A stretch of DNA of 51,382 nt from Pararhodobacter sp. (GTDB lineage: Bacteria > Pseudomonadota > Alphaproteobacteria > Rhodobacterales > Rhodobacteraceae): assembly GCA_020832545.1 (NCBI GenBank), contig JAFIEK010000029.1:1-51382 (forward strand), in the 5' to 3' direction. Each line of letters begins with the position of its first letter. Positions within the stretch are counted from its first letter, which is position 1. The translations under genes and the position numbers were made by a program. The notes under the pieces were generated by a model. It ran no database searches and was not told the DNA's origin. It saw nothing but the letters and a program-made list of their open reading frames with translations. Positions 1 through 8,189 of this stretch are shown piece after piece.

Positions 1-1
1 G

Positions 2-694
2 TCACCCCGGCAACAGGCACGGGCCATGGTCTTTCGAACCCGCGATCTTTTTGTCCGTCAGAGGACACAGACAGTCAACGCGTTGCGGGCCCATCTTGCA
101 GAGCACGGCCTTATTGCCCCTCAGGGGCTCTCTAACCTTGGAGGTATCCAGCGGCTTGTTGAAGAAAGAGCGGGGGAGTTCGACTCTCTGATTGGCGAAA
201 CGGCGCGCATTTACATCGAGCAGATCAGCGATCTGACGGATCGCATCGCCAAGATGGAGACGACATTGAAGCAAGAAGCTGCGCGTTCTGGTGCCTCATC
301 GCGGATGATGACGATGCCGGGTCTTGGGCCTATCACTGCCATGGCAATCGAAGCCTTCGCTCCGACCCTGTCAGCGTTCAAGCGCAGTCGGGATTTCGCG
401 GCCTGGCTGGGACTGGTGCCCCGACAGCATTCTACTGGCGGCAAGCAAGTCTTGGGCCGAACGTCGAAGATGGGGCAGCGCGATATCCGGCGGCTGCTCA
501 TCATCGGCGCGATGTCCGTCATTCGCTGGGCAACCCGTAAAGGAACAATCCCGGGAACTTGGCTTCATGCCATGCTGCTGCGCAAGCCCCGGAAGGTGGT
601 TGCGATTGCGCTGGCCAACAAGATGGCCCGGGCGCTTTGGGCGATGGAAACGCGGAACGAAGATTATCAGAATCCACGACTGGCAGAAGCCTGA
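2..694 (+). CDS. IS110-family transposase (DEDD recombinase), C-terminal part
   Basis: The reading frame is open to the left edge of the window, so the N-terminal RuvC-like DEDD domain lies outside. What is visible is the 'RQQARAMVFRTRDLFVRQRT' linker, a coiled-coil stretch, and then the Transposase_20 (IS116/IS110/IS902) domain with TMPGLGPITA, the AAWLGLVPRQHSTGGK block and GQRDIRRLLIIGAMSV. These blocks are diagnostic for IS110-family recombinases; the C-terminus resembles the IS1111 subgroup. It ends at a TGA (692-694) after a basic tail. No lesion is visible in the part shown. An internal ATG at 26 is not the true start. Confidence 0.9.
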   Translation, partial: SPRQQARAMVFRTRDLFVRQRTQTVNALRAHLAEHGLIAPQGLSNLGGIQRLVEERAGEFDSLIGETARIYIEQISDLTDRIAKMETTLKQEAARSGASSRMMTMPGLGPITAMAIEAFAPTLSAFKRSRDFAAWLGLVPRQHSTGGKQVLGRTSKMGQRDIRRLLIIGAMSVIRWATRKGTIPGTWLHAMLLRKPRKVVAIALANKMARALWAMETRNEDYQNPRLAEA

Positions 695-1044
695 CAGTGT
701 CAGGTCGCCAAGAGTGGGACGTCGGCGTGTGAGGAGGTCATAGACAGTACGGACAAAGATCGGTGACGATGGTTCTGGAAAAGCATCCGGGTCACAGGGC
801 AGCAAGCCCGCAGAATTGATTTTGCACCAGAGCCGCGCAGCTCCATACCGGCCAGCGGTCATGCGATCGCCGCACAACAGGCCTGATACATGACCGCACC
901 CGATCACACGTCAATGCTGTTCAGAAACCATCTTGCGCGAACGGGGGTATCCATACATGACCCGGCATTGAAGTGAGCCCCTGGGATTGGACCAGCGGGG
1001 AAGAAAAGCTGATACGGCCTGTGGGCCTTGAATGGAGAAGGTTC
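695..1044. other. Noncoding 3' segment of the IS110 element
   Basis: About 350 bases without a credible gene follow the transposase. IS1111-type members of the IS110 family carry a long noncoding region on the 3' side, from which a structured guide (bridge) RNA is now known to be made in this family. The segment up to about position 960 fits that position, but no structure was computed. A gggggtatccat motif at 943-954 resembles sequences near other IS110 debris here (reverse strand at 41933-41944; a variant at 51065-51074). The exact element end could not be fixed. Confidence 0.4.
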
Positions 1045-1146
1045 ATGTCACCAAGAGGTCCCTACCGCCGTCACTCGATGCAGTTCAAGCTGCAGCTATG
1101 CCAGGACATCCGCGATGGCGCCATCGGGCGCCGAGACGCGTTGTAG
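1045..1146 (+). pseudogene. IS3-type OrfA N-terminal stub
   Basis: From the ATG at 1045 the frame reads MSPRGPYRRHSMQFKLQLCQ and continues with DIRDGAIGRRDAL before a TAG at 1144. This is the typical start of an IS3-group OrfA (helix-turn-helix) protein of the SPRGPYRRHS type, which normally runs to roughly 100 residues. Only about 33 residues remain, with no continuation in another frame that I can recognise. It belongs to the same broad OrfA type as the OrfA tail seen in the IS3 transposase at 29944-30903, but it covers the other end of the protein. Confidence 0.55.
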
Positions 1147-1523
1147 CTGGACCAGTTCGTCGTGCGATAGCGGGTGGGAGATGGCTTGCTCATGCAGCAC
1201 GTCTTACGGCATGGATTCGCGAAGTGAATCCTCTGTCTTCAGACTTGTGAAACAACGCCCTTGACAGACTCTTCTGGCTGATCGTATCAATAGTTCAATA
1301 AGAGAAGTTAGTTTTGCGCTCTTTGGGGAGGAGGAGCCAAACATTTCTGATATTCGGCGAGTTAGGCCGTTTTTTCGGCATGTTTCAGATCTTTGCACAA
1401 GTAGGCGAAGGTTTTGGAAAGAAAGACACTCGCTCGGAACCCTCCCGGATGACTGCCGTTGGTTGCATGATCCGGTTTGCCCGGCCCTTGCTTCCGCCAC
1501 GCCCGCTGCCGAAGGAGACAGCC
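1147..1523. other. Leader and intergenic region before the oxygenase operon
   Basis: About 380 bases with no recognisable gene. The frame of the downstream oxygenase is open back to 1314, but that extension is unlike the family and lacks a ribosome site, so it is treated as leader. A GAAGGAGA ribosome-binding site lies at 1511-1518. No clear promoter or operator could be picked by eye. Any operator for the HxlR regulator encoded in this operon would be expected here. Confidence 0.4.
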
Positions 1524-3008
1524 ATGGGACTTGATCATTTCCCCGACCGCTCGAACTGGTTCGTGCCCAATGCCTCTATGCGCGACGCCTATGCGCCAAA
1601 CCACGCCGAGAGCTTCATTCAGGATCTGGAGGTCATCGGCGAACTGCCGTCAGACCTGAACGGCATGTATGTGCGCAACGGGCCAAACCCCGCCCACGCC
1701 CCGCATGGCCGCTATCATTGGTTTGATGGCGATGGCATGTTACATGCCGTGCGCTTTCAGGGCGGCAAGGCGACCTATCGCAACAAGTTCGTCGAAACCG
1801 ACGGCTTGCAGGAGGAGCGCGCTGCCGGGCAATCCGTCTGGCCCGGCCTGAAAGAGCGGATGCCCGAGGGCAAACTGCCCGATGACGCCATGAAGAACGT
1901 CTCGAATACCGATGTGACATTCCACAATGGGAAGCTTTACTCGATGTGGTATCGCGGCGGGGCGGTCTATACCGTGGACCCGTTCACCCTGAACACGTTG
2001 GGCAAGCTGGAACATGATCCGCGCCTTGTGGGCCTGCAGATTTCGGCGCACAGCCGGGTCGATGAAAGCACCGGCGAGTTCATGTTCTTCGCCTATGGCA
2101 ACCGCGCGCCCTACATGCATTACGGGGTGATCGGTGCGGATGGGGCGGTGAAAACCTTCATTCCGGTACCGCTGCCCGGCCCTCGCCTGCCGCATGACTG
2201 CGCGGTCACGCCCAACTACACGATCTTGCATGACTTCCCGCTGATCAACAACCCCGAGGCGCTGAAGCAGGGCCGTTACAGCCTTGAATTCCATCAGGAC
2301 TGGCCCACCCGCTACGCCGTCATCCCGCGCCACGGCACCACAGACCAGATCCGCTGGTTCGAGTTCGAGCCGCGCTACATGCTGCATGTTGCCAACGCTT
2401 GGGAAGAGGTGAATGCGCGCGGCGAGACCGAGATCGTGATGATCGGCACCCCATATGTCATGCCGCGTGATTACGACGGCAGCCTTGATGTGAAACGGCT
2501 GTTGTTCACCGTCGGCACGCAGGGCACCGATTATGAGCTGTATCAGTGGCGGATGAATCTGGTCACCGGCGAGACGAAAGAGGGCGTTGTCGATGACGTG
2601 CTGAACTCGGAATTTCCGATGATCAACACCGCCTGGCAGGGCCGCAAGAACCGCTTTTCCTATAACGTGCTGATGGGCCGTCCGCGTACGCTGGAACAGC
2701 CGCGTTTCTCCGGCCTTGTGAAGTATGATTTCGATACCGGCGGGGCCGTGGCCTATCATCCGGGTGAGGGGTTCTGGTTCTCGGAAGCGCCCTTTGCCCC
2801 GCGCGATGGTGCCACCGAGGAAGACGATGGCTATGTCGTGGGTTTCGTGTGGAACGGGCTGGCCGAACGCTCCGAGGTCTGGGTGACGGATGCGCGCGAT
2901 GTCTCCAAGGGGCCGGTCGCGCGGGTGATCATGCCGGTGCGCGTGCCGCATGGCTTCCATTCCTGCTGGGTGCGCGAGGCGCAGCTTCAGGCGGCGGCGG
3001 TGGCCTGA
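1524..3008 (+). CDS. Carotenoid cleavage oxygenase family (carotenoid/lignostilbene dioxygenase-like)
   Basis: A 494-residue non-heme iron oxygenase of the RPE65/carotenoid cleavage dioxygenase family, which cleaves a C=C bond of carotenoids, apocarotenoids, stilbenes or phenylpropenes to aldehydes or ketones. The family signature YHWFDGDGMLHAV is near residue 70. Four iron-ligand histidines can be assigned: H176 (SAHSR), H224 (PHDC), H288 (HVANAWEE) and H479 (PHGFHSCW). Their spacing matches the family. The start at 1524 has a GAAGGAGA site and gives the usual length. There is no signal peptide, so it should be cytoplasmic. It is the first gene of the operon and overlaps the lipocalin gene (TGATG at 3006-3010). 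Family is secure; substrate is not. Confidence 0.9.
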   Translation: MGLDHFPDRSNWFVPNASMRDAYAPNHAESFIQDLEVIGELPSDLNGMYVRNGPNPAHAPHGRYHWFDGDGMLHAVRFQGGKATYRNKFVETDGLQEERAAGQSVWPGLKERMPEGKLPDDAMKNVSNTDVTFHNGKLYSMWYRGGAVYTVDPFTLNTLGKLEHDPRLVGLQISAHSRVDESTGEFMFFAYGNRAPYMHYGVIGADGAVKTFIPVPLPGPRLPHDCAVTPNYTILHDFPLINNPEALKQGRYSLEFHQDWPTRYAVIPRHGTTDQIRWFEFEPRYMLHVANAWEEVNARGETEIVMIGTPYVMPRDYDGSLDVKRLLFTVGTQGTDYELYQWRMNLVTGETKEGVVDDVLNSEFPMINTAWQGRKNRFSYNVLMGRPRTLEQPRFSGLVKYDFDTGGAVAYHPGEGFWFSEAPFAPRDGATEEDDGYVVGFVWNGLAERSEVWVTDARDVSKGPVARVIMPVRVPHGFHSCWVREAQLQAAAVA

Positions 3009-3442
3009 TGGAGGCGCGCGCGCTTGAAGGCACATGGCATCTGACCGGCTGGGAAATCGTCCAGCCGGACGGGGCCGTGACCTATCCGTTCGGGCCGGAT
3101 GCGACGGGGGTTATCGTGTATTCCGGTGACGGCACCATGTCGGCCGCCATCGCCCGGGCGGGGCGCGCGCCGTTTGCGGGCGGCAACCCGCGGCGTGCGT
3201 CCGAGCACGAACGCGCCTCTGCCGCCGACAGCTATTTCCACTATGCCGGGCCTTACCATGTCACCGAGGAAGAGGGCCGCCCGCTGGTGGTGCACCGCGT
3301 GACCCATGCGCTGAACCCCGGTTTCGTAGGCACTGAGCAGCGACGCTTCATCGACCTTGATGGCGACAACCTGACCCTTTCTGCGCGCGAGGCGCTGCCC
3401 GATGGCCGCCACCGTGACCACCGCCTGATCTGGAGACGCTGA
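3008..3442 (+). CDS. Lipocalin-like domain protein
   Basis: A 144-residue protein opening with LEGTWHLTGWEIVQPDGAV and the TGVIVYSGDGTMSAAI block, typical of the bacterial lipocalin-like family (Lipocalin_5 type), a small beta-barrel expected to hold a hydrophobic ligand. The HYAGPYHVTEEEG and HRVTHALNPGFVGTEQ blocks also fit. No signal peptide, so cytoplasmic. The start codon overlaps the oxygenase stop and its own stop overlaps the aldehyde dehydrogenase start (both TGATG), so it is translationally coupled on both sides. A role in binding, shielding or converting the oxygenase substrate or product is inference from position. Confidence 0.8.
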   Translation: MEARALEGTWHLTGWEIVQPDGAVTYPFGPDATGVIVYSGDGTMSAAIARAGRAPFAGGNPRRASEHERASAADSYFHYAGPYHVTEEEGRPLVVHRVTHALNPGFVGTEQRRFIDLDGDNLTLSAREALPDGRHRDHRLIWRR

Positions 3443-5118
3443 TGTTCGACCGCCACCGCGATACCTTTGCACAGGCGCAGGAGGCCTGCCGCACACGCGC
3501 CTGCTGGTCGCCCTTTCCGGAGATGCCGGGCAAATATCCCGATACCGAGGCCGCGCAGGCCCGTGGCAAGGCCGCTTTCGAGGGGCAGTTGAACCAACCC
3601 TTCAAGCTGGATCTGCCCGGCGTGACCGGCCGGACGGGCGAGGAGGTTTCGCCCTATACCCAGGCCCCGCTGGCCATCACCTATCCGCAGGCCGACCCGG
3701 ACGCGCTTTTTACCGCCGCCCGCGCGGCCATGCCTTCATGGGCCGGGGCCGGCATTGACACCCGCATCGGCGTGCTGATGGAATGCCTGGACCGGCTCTA
3801 CCGTGACCATATGTTCGAGATCGTGCAGGCGGTGATGCACACCGCCGGGCAAAGCGCGAACATGGCCTATGCCGGCTCGGGCGTGAACGCCCTTGACCGC
3901 GGGATCGAGGCACTGGTCTATGCCGAGGCCGCGATGCGGTTCGTGACGCCGACAGCCGATTGGGCGCGGCGTTTTGGATCGCAAAACATACATCTGGAAA
4001 AAACCTACCGGCTGGTGCCGCGCGGGGTGGCGGTGTGTTTTTCCTGCGCCTCGTTCGCGACATGGAACGCCTGGCCCTCGGCTCTCGCCTCTCTGGCGAC
4101 CGGCAATGCGGTGATCCTGAAGCCGCATCCGATGAGCGTGTTGCCGATGGCGATCACGGTGCGGGTATGGCGGGACGTGCTGGCAGAGGCCGGTTTTGAC
4201 CCCAATCTGCTGACGCTTTGTGTCGATACGGTTGCGGAACCGCTGGGTAAGGTGCTGATCAAGCACCCCCATTGCGCGATGGTCGATTTTACCGGCTCCA
4301 CCACCTTTGGCCAGTGGGTTGAGGCCAACGCCCACCCCGCGCTGGCCTTCACCGAAACGGCGGGCTGCAACACGGTGGTGCTTCAGGGCGCCGATGATCT
4401 GGACGCCGCGATCCGCTCGCTGGCGACCACGATGTGCATGTTTTCGGCCCAGATGTGCACTTCGCCGCAAAACATCTACCTGCCGCCCGAAGTGCAGACG
4501 CCGGGTGGCCCCGTGCCGCGCGATGAAGTGGCGCAGCTGCTGGTGGCGGCGGTGGCGGGGCTGGTGGATGACCCCAAGCGCGCGGCGATGATCCTTGCCA
4601 CGATCCAGTCGCCGAACACCCTGAACGACCTGTCCCGCCTTGCTGCCGTTGGCCGGGAACGTGGCACGGTGCTGCTCGAAAGCCGCCCCTATCCGCACCC
4701 GGATTTTCCCAACGCCCGCACCGCCACGCCCCTGATGCTGGCTGTCACCCCTTCTGAGCGCGATCTTTATGCGGGGGAATGTTTTGGCCCGGCCTCGTTC
4801 CTGATCGCCTGCGACTCGGCAGAGGATGCGCTGGAGCGCGCAACAGTCGATGTCAGCGAATGCGGCGGGCTGACGGCCTTTGTGTATACCACAGACGAAA
4901 ATTTCATCACCCGCGCCGAAGACGCCTATGCCAGCGCCGGGGCGCAGCTGACCATCAACTTGACCGGCGCGATGCCGTTGAACTTCGCGGCTGCCTACAG
5001 CGATTACCATGTCACGGGGCTGAACGGCGCGGGCAATGCCACGCTCACCTCGCTGGCCTTTGTCGCCTCACGCTTTGCCATCGCGCAATCGCGCCGCCCG
5101 GCGAGGGCCGCGTCATGA
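3442..5118 (+). CDS. PaaN-type aldehyde dehydrogenase
   Basis: A 558-residue member of the aldehyde dehydrogenase superfamily, closest by motif and length to the phenylacetate-degradation protein PaaN group. The N-terminal TRACWSPFPEMPGKYP block and the QMCTSPQNIYLP active site are characteristic. The nucleophile should be C339 and the general base E305 (FTETAGCN). NAD(P)-binding is suggested by the VPRGVAVCFSCASFATWNAW and GSTTFGQW stretches. It would oxidise an aldehyde, plausibly one released by the upstream oxygenase, to an acid. It starts on TGATG overlap with the lipocalin gene and its stop overlaps the next start (ATGA at 5115). Paa ring-cleavage genes are not present here, so it is not necessarily a phenylacetate gene. 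Confidence 0.85.
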   Translation: MFDRHRDTFAQAQEACRTRACWSPFPEMPGKYPDTEAAQARGKAAFEGQLNQPFKLDLPGVTGRTGEEVSPYTQAPLAITYPQADPDALFTAARAAMPSWAGAGIDTRIGVLMECLDRLYRDHMFEIVQAVMHTAGQSANMAYAGSGVNALDRGIEALVYAEAAMRFVTPTADWARRFGSQNIHLEKTYRLVPRGVAVCFSCASFATWNAWPSALASLATGNAVILKPHPMSVLPMAITVRVWRDVLAEAGFDPNLLTLCVDTVAEPLGKVLIKHPHCAMVDFTGSTTFGQWVEANAHPALAFTETAGCNTVVLQGADDLDAAIRSLATTMCMFSAQMCTSPQNIYLPPEVQTPGGPVPRDEVAQLLVAAVAGLVDDPKRAAMILATIQSPNTLNDLSRLAAVGRERGTVLLESRPYPHPDFPNARTATPLMLAVTPSERDLYAGECFGPASFLIACDSAEDALERATVDVSECGGLTAFVYTTDENFITRAEDAYASAGAQLTINLTGAMPLNFAAAYSDYHVTGLNGAGNATLTSLAFVASRFAIAQSRRPARAAS

Positions 5119-6026
5119 CCCTGCGCCTTCCCGTCTTCGCAGCACCCATGTTCTTGATCTCCGGCCCTGATCTGGTGATCGCCGCCTGCAAGGCCGGGAT
5201 CATCGGTGCCTTTCCCACGCCAAACGCCCGAACAATTGAACAGCTTGACGACTGGATGACCCGTATCAACGCGGAAACAAAAGGCGCGGCACCGTGGTGC
5301 GCCAACCTTGTCACCCATTCGTCAAACGCGCGGCTGCCGCAGGATCTGGCGATGGTGGCAAAGCACAAGCCGTCGTTCGTGGTCACCGCGCTTGGCTCAC
5401 CCAAACCCGCCATCGACGCGGTGCAGGCCTATGGCGGCAAGGTGTTTGCCGATGTGACCTCGATCACCCTTGCGAAAAAGGCCGTGGCGGCTGGGGCGGA
5501 CGGGCTGGCCTGCATCTGCGCGGGCGCGGGCGGGCATACCGGTGCGCTGTCGCCCTTTGCCTTTGTCTCGGCGGTGCGGGAGTTTTTTGACGGGCCGGTG
5601 GTGGTGGGCGGCGGCATAACCGATGGCTATGGGCTGGCCGGTGCCATCGCGGCGGGGGCCGATTACGCCTATATGGGCACCCGCTTTCTGGCCGCCAATG
5701 AGAGTCTTGCACCGGATGCCTACAAGGACATGGTGGTACAGGCGAGTGTTGATGATCTGCTCGTCAGCCCGGCGATTACCGGCACTAATGCAAGTTGGCT
5801 CAAACCCTCGCTGATTGCCAACGGGCTGGACCCTGACCATATGCCCGACAGCCCGGACCGCGCCTATGATTCCGGCCAGTCGTTCAAGGGCAAGCGCTGG
5901 TCGTCGGTCTGGTCGGCGGGGCAGGGGGTGGGCGCGGTGCGCGCAACAGAGCCGGTGGCGCAGATCGTGAATCGGCTTGAACAGGAATACAACGCCGCCC
6001 GCGCGCGGCTTTGCCCCACAGCATGA
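5115..6026 (+). CDS. Nitronate monooxygenase-like FMN protein
   Basis: A 303-residue TIM-barrel flavoprotein of the nitronate monooxygenase/2-nitropropane dioxygenase family. It shows the LPVFAAPMFLISGPDLV opening, the FADVTSITLAKKAVAAGADG strand-helix, the GAGGHTGALSPF loop with the conserved histidine, and the FMN-phosphate region VVGGGITDGYGLAGAIAAGA. Family members oxidise alkyl nitronates or act as enoyl reductase-like flavoproteins, and many in catabolic operons have unknown substrates. The start at 5115 overlaps the previous stop; the longer upstream frame is antisense-like extension and is discarded. Reaction here is unknown; placement between a dehydrogenase and a thiolase suggests a step on a CoA ester or unsaturated acid. 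Confidence 0.85.
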   Translation: MTLRLPVFAAPMFLISGPDLVIAACKAGIIGAFPTPNARTIEQLDDWMTRINAETKGAAPWCANLVTHSSNARLPQDLAMVAKHKPSFVVTALGSPKPAIDAVQAYGGKVFADVTSITLAKKAVAAGADGLACICAGAGGHTGALSPFAFVSAVREFFDGPVVVGGGITDGYGLAGAIAAGADYAYMGTRFLAANESLAPDAYKDMVVQASVDDLLVSPAITGTNASWLKPSLIANGLDPDHMPDSPDRAYDSGQSFKGKRWSSVWSAGQGVGAVRATEPVAQIVNRLEQEYNAARARLCPTA

Positions 6027-6066
6027 ACACCGACAGCCCATGAAAACCGACAGCTAAGAGGCTCGC

Positions 6067-7248
6067 ATGTCCCATAATCCGGAACACGCCGTCATCATCG
6101 GCGCCCTGCGCACGCCACGCGGGCGCGGCAACGCCAAGGGCGCATTGGTCGGGGTCAAGCCGGTTGACCTGCTGGCCGCCCCGCTCATGGCGCTGAAAGA
6201 CCGCCATGGCCTGACCGGCCCGCTGGCCGAGGCCGCGTTTGGCTGCGTCACCCAGACGGCGGGGCAGGGGGCGAATATCGGTAAACTGGCGCTGATCGCG
6301 GCGGGCTATGAAGATGCCGTGCTGGGGCTGACGGTGAACCGTTTTTGTGCCTCGGGCCTCAGCGCGCTGCGCATCGCTGCGCTGGCCGCCGTGGCCGAGG
6401 ACGGGCTGGCGATCGCGGGTGGCGTTGAAAGCATGTCGCAGGTGCCGATGGCCTCCGACAAGGGGCCGCTGACCCATGACCGCGATTTTCAGGCTAGCGC
6501 CGGGCTGATCCCGATCGGCATCGCCGCGGATGCGGTCGCCACGCTGGAAGGCTTCACCCGCGCCGATCTGGATGCCTATGCCGTGGAAAGCCAGGCCCGC
6601 GCCACCCGCGCGCGTTTTGCCTCGCTGGTGCCGGTCGGTGGGCTGGAAGCCGATGAAACCCCCCGCCCCGGCACCACAGTTGAGAGGCTGGCCGGCATGG
6701 AGCCGGCATTCGCGGAGATGGGCGAAAAATGGGGCATTGACGCGATGCTCGCCAAACGGTTGGGCCTGCCGGGTATCGAGCATGGCCACCACGCGGGCAA
6801 CTCGCCAGCGATGGCCGATGGTGCCTCGGCCGTGCTGGTGGCGTCTGCGGCGGCGGCGGCGCGCGCCGGGCTGAAACCCCGTGCGCGGATTCTGGCAACC
6901 GCGGAAGTGTCGGTTGACCGGGTGATGGCGCTGACCGGCGCAGTGGATGCCAGCCGTGCGGCGCTGGAAAAGTGCGGCCTCACCGCCGATGACATCGACC
7001 TGTTCGAGGTCAATGAAAGTTTCGCGGGCCTGATGCTGCACTACCTGCGGCACATGGGCATCGGGGCCGAGCGCCTGAACGTCAACGGCGGTGCGATTGC
7101 GCTGGGGCATGCGATGGGCTCCACCGGCACCGCGCTTCTGGGCACCGCGCTGGATGAGCTGGAAGCGCGCGGTGCGCGCCGTGCGCTGGTGTCGGCCTGC
7201 GGCGCGGCAGGGCTGGCCAGTGCCATCGTGATCGAGCGGATCGGATGA
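6067..7248 (+). CDS. Thiolase family protein (acetyl-CoA acyltransferase)
   Basis: A 393-residue thiolase that should cleave a 3-oxoacyl-CoA to acetyl-CoA and a shortened acyl-CoA, or run in reverse. The nucleophile is C94 in NRFCASGLSAL. The histidine pair region HHAGNSPAMADGASA, GGAIALGHAMGSTG with H348, and the second catalytic cysteine C378 in SACGAAG are all present. The last motif departs slightly from the usual CIGGG form. It sits 40 bases after the FMN protein and overlaps the regulator start by ATGA. It indicates that the pathway ends in beta-oxidation-like thiolysis, although no enoyl-CoA hydratase or hydroxyacyl-CoA dehydrogenase is encoded in the operon. Confidence 0.9.
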   Translation: MSHNPEHAVIIGALRTPRGRGNAKGALVGVKPVDLLAAPLMALKDRHGLTGPLAEAAFGCVTQTAGQGANIGKLALIAAGYEDAVLGLTVNRFCASGLSALRIAALAAVAEDGLAIAGGVESMSQVPMASDKGPLTHDRDFQASAGLIPIGIAADAVATLEGFTRADLDAYAVESQARATRARFASLVPVGGLEADETPRPGTTVERLAGMEPAFAEMGEKWGIDAMLAKRLGLPGIEHGHHAGNSPAMADGASAVLVASAAAAARAGLKPRARILATAEVSVDRVMALTGAVDASRAALEKCGLTADDIDLFEVNESFAGLMLHYLRHMGIGAERLNVNGGAIALGHAMGSTGTALLGTALDELEARGARRALVSACGAAGLASAIVIERIG

Positions 7249-8189
7249 GCAGCACGCCCGCCACCCTTGACCTGGACCTGATGCGCGAGGCGATCTCGAC
7301 CTCGACGCTCAGCCATGCGCTGAAGTTCATCGGTGATCGCTGGAGCGTGCAGGTGCTGATGGGCGCCTTCATGGGCATGAAACGTTTTGACGAGTTTCAG
7401 GAACGGATCGGCGTGCCGCGCCGCACCCTGTCTGACCGCCTCAAGATGCTGGTGCACCTGGATATTCTGCGGCCGCGTCTGTATCAGGAGCGCCCGGAAC
7501 GCTACGCCTATCACCTGACGCGCAAGGGCATGGCGCTTTACGGCATGGTGCTGATGGTCTGGGAATGGGAGGTGCAGTTCGGCAACCAGCGCCTGTCCCT
7601 GCCCACAAGGCTGATCCACCGCCCCTGCGGCCATGCATTCCGCCCGCAGATGACCTGCACCGCCTGCGGCGAGCAGGTCACCATGCGCGATCTGGAATTC
7701 ACCCTTCGCCCCAACCCGCGCCTGCCGCATGACACCGGCGAGCCGCTGCGCACGCCAAAGATATCGGCGCAGGATGCGGGTTTCGCCTCGCTCGCGCTGC
7801 GGCTTGACCGCTGGTCGCTGCTGATCATATCCGCGATCACCCTGGGCTGCCGGTATTTCGACCAGTTGTCCTATGTGCTGCGCATCGGCACGGCGGTGCT
7901 CAGCCGCCGGTTGGCGACGATGGTGGAAACCGGGCTGTTGCAGGTCGCCACCGACCGCGATGACGGGCGCAGGCGGGTCTATCTGCTGACGCCGGCCAGC
8001 CGGGCGCTGTTTTCCTACATCATCCTCTTGGCGACCTGGGCCAATGACCACCAGTTCCACGAGCCCAGCTCGATCCGCCCGCGCCACCGCACCTGCGGCG
8101 CACCCTTGCAACCACGCGTGACCTGCAGCCATTGCCATGCGCCGGTGCACGCCTGGGATGTCAGCTTCGAGACAGGAGAGCGCCCATGA
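7245..8189 (+). CDS. Tandem HxlR-type transcriptional regulator
   Basis: A 314-residue protein with two HxlR winged-helix units in one chain. The first (about 18-125) has LKFIGDRWSVQVLMGAFMGM, and the second (about 180-275) has LDRWSLLIISAITLGCRYFD. Each is followed by a cysteine cluster: CGHAFRPQMTCTACGEQV after the first, and CGAPLQPRVTCSHCHAPV after the second. These look like rubredoxin/zinc-ribbon knuckles. HxlR proteins usually are single-domain homodimers, so this is a covalent pseudo-dimer. It lies inside the operon, overlapping the thiolase stop and the livH start, and probably controls the operon in response to substrate, metal or redox state. Confidence 0.85.
   Translation: MSSTPATLDLDLMREAISTSTLSHALKFIGDRWSVQVLMGAFMGMKRFDEFQERIGVPRRTLSDRLKMLVHLDILRPRLYQERPERYAYHLTRKGMALYGMVLMVWEWEVQFGNQRLSLPTRLIHRPCGHAFRPQMTCTACGEQVTMRDLEFTLRPNPRLPHDTGEPLRTPKISAQDAGFASLALRLDRWSLLIISAITLGCRYFDQLSYVLRIGTAVLSRRLATMVETGLLQVATDRDDGRRRVYLLTPASRALFSYIILLATWANDHQFHEPSSIRPRHRTCGAPLQPRVTCSHCHAPVHAWDVSFETGERP

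Noticed and set aside
1740-3035. 431-codon minus-strand frame opposite the carotenoid oxygenase
   Set aside because: It lies wholly antisense to a gene with a full set of family motifs; high GC keeps the opposite frame open. No ribosome site and no recognisable domain.
3736-5010. 424-codon minus-strand frame opposite the PaaN-type gene
   Set aside because: Antisense artefact; composition is Arg/His/Gln-rich without motifs.
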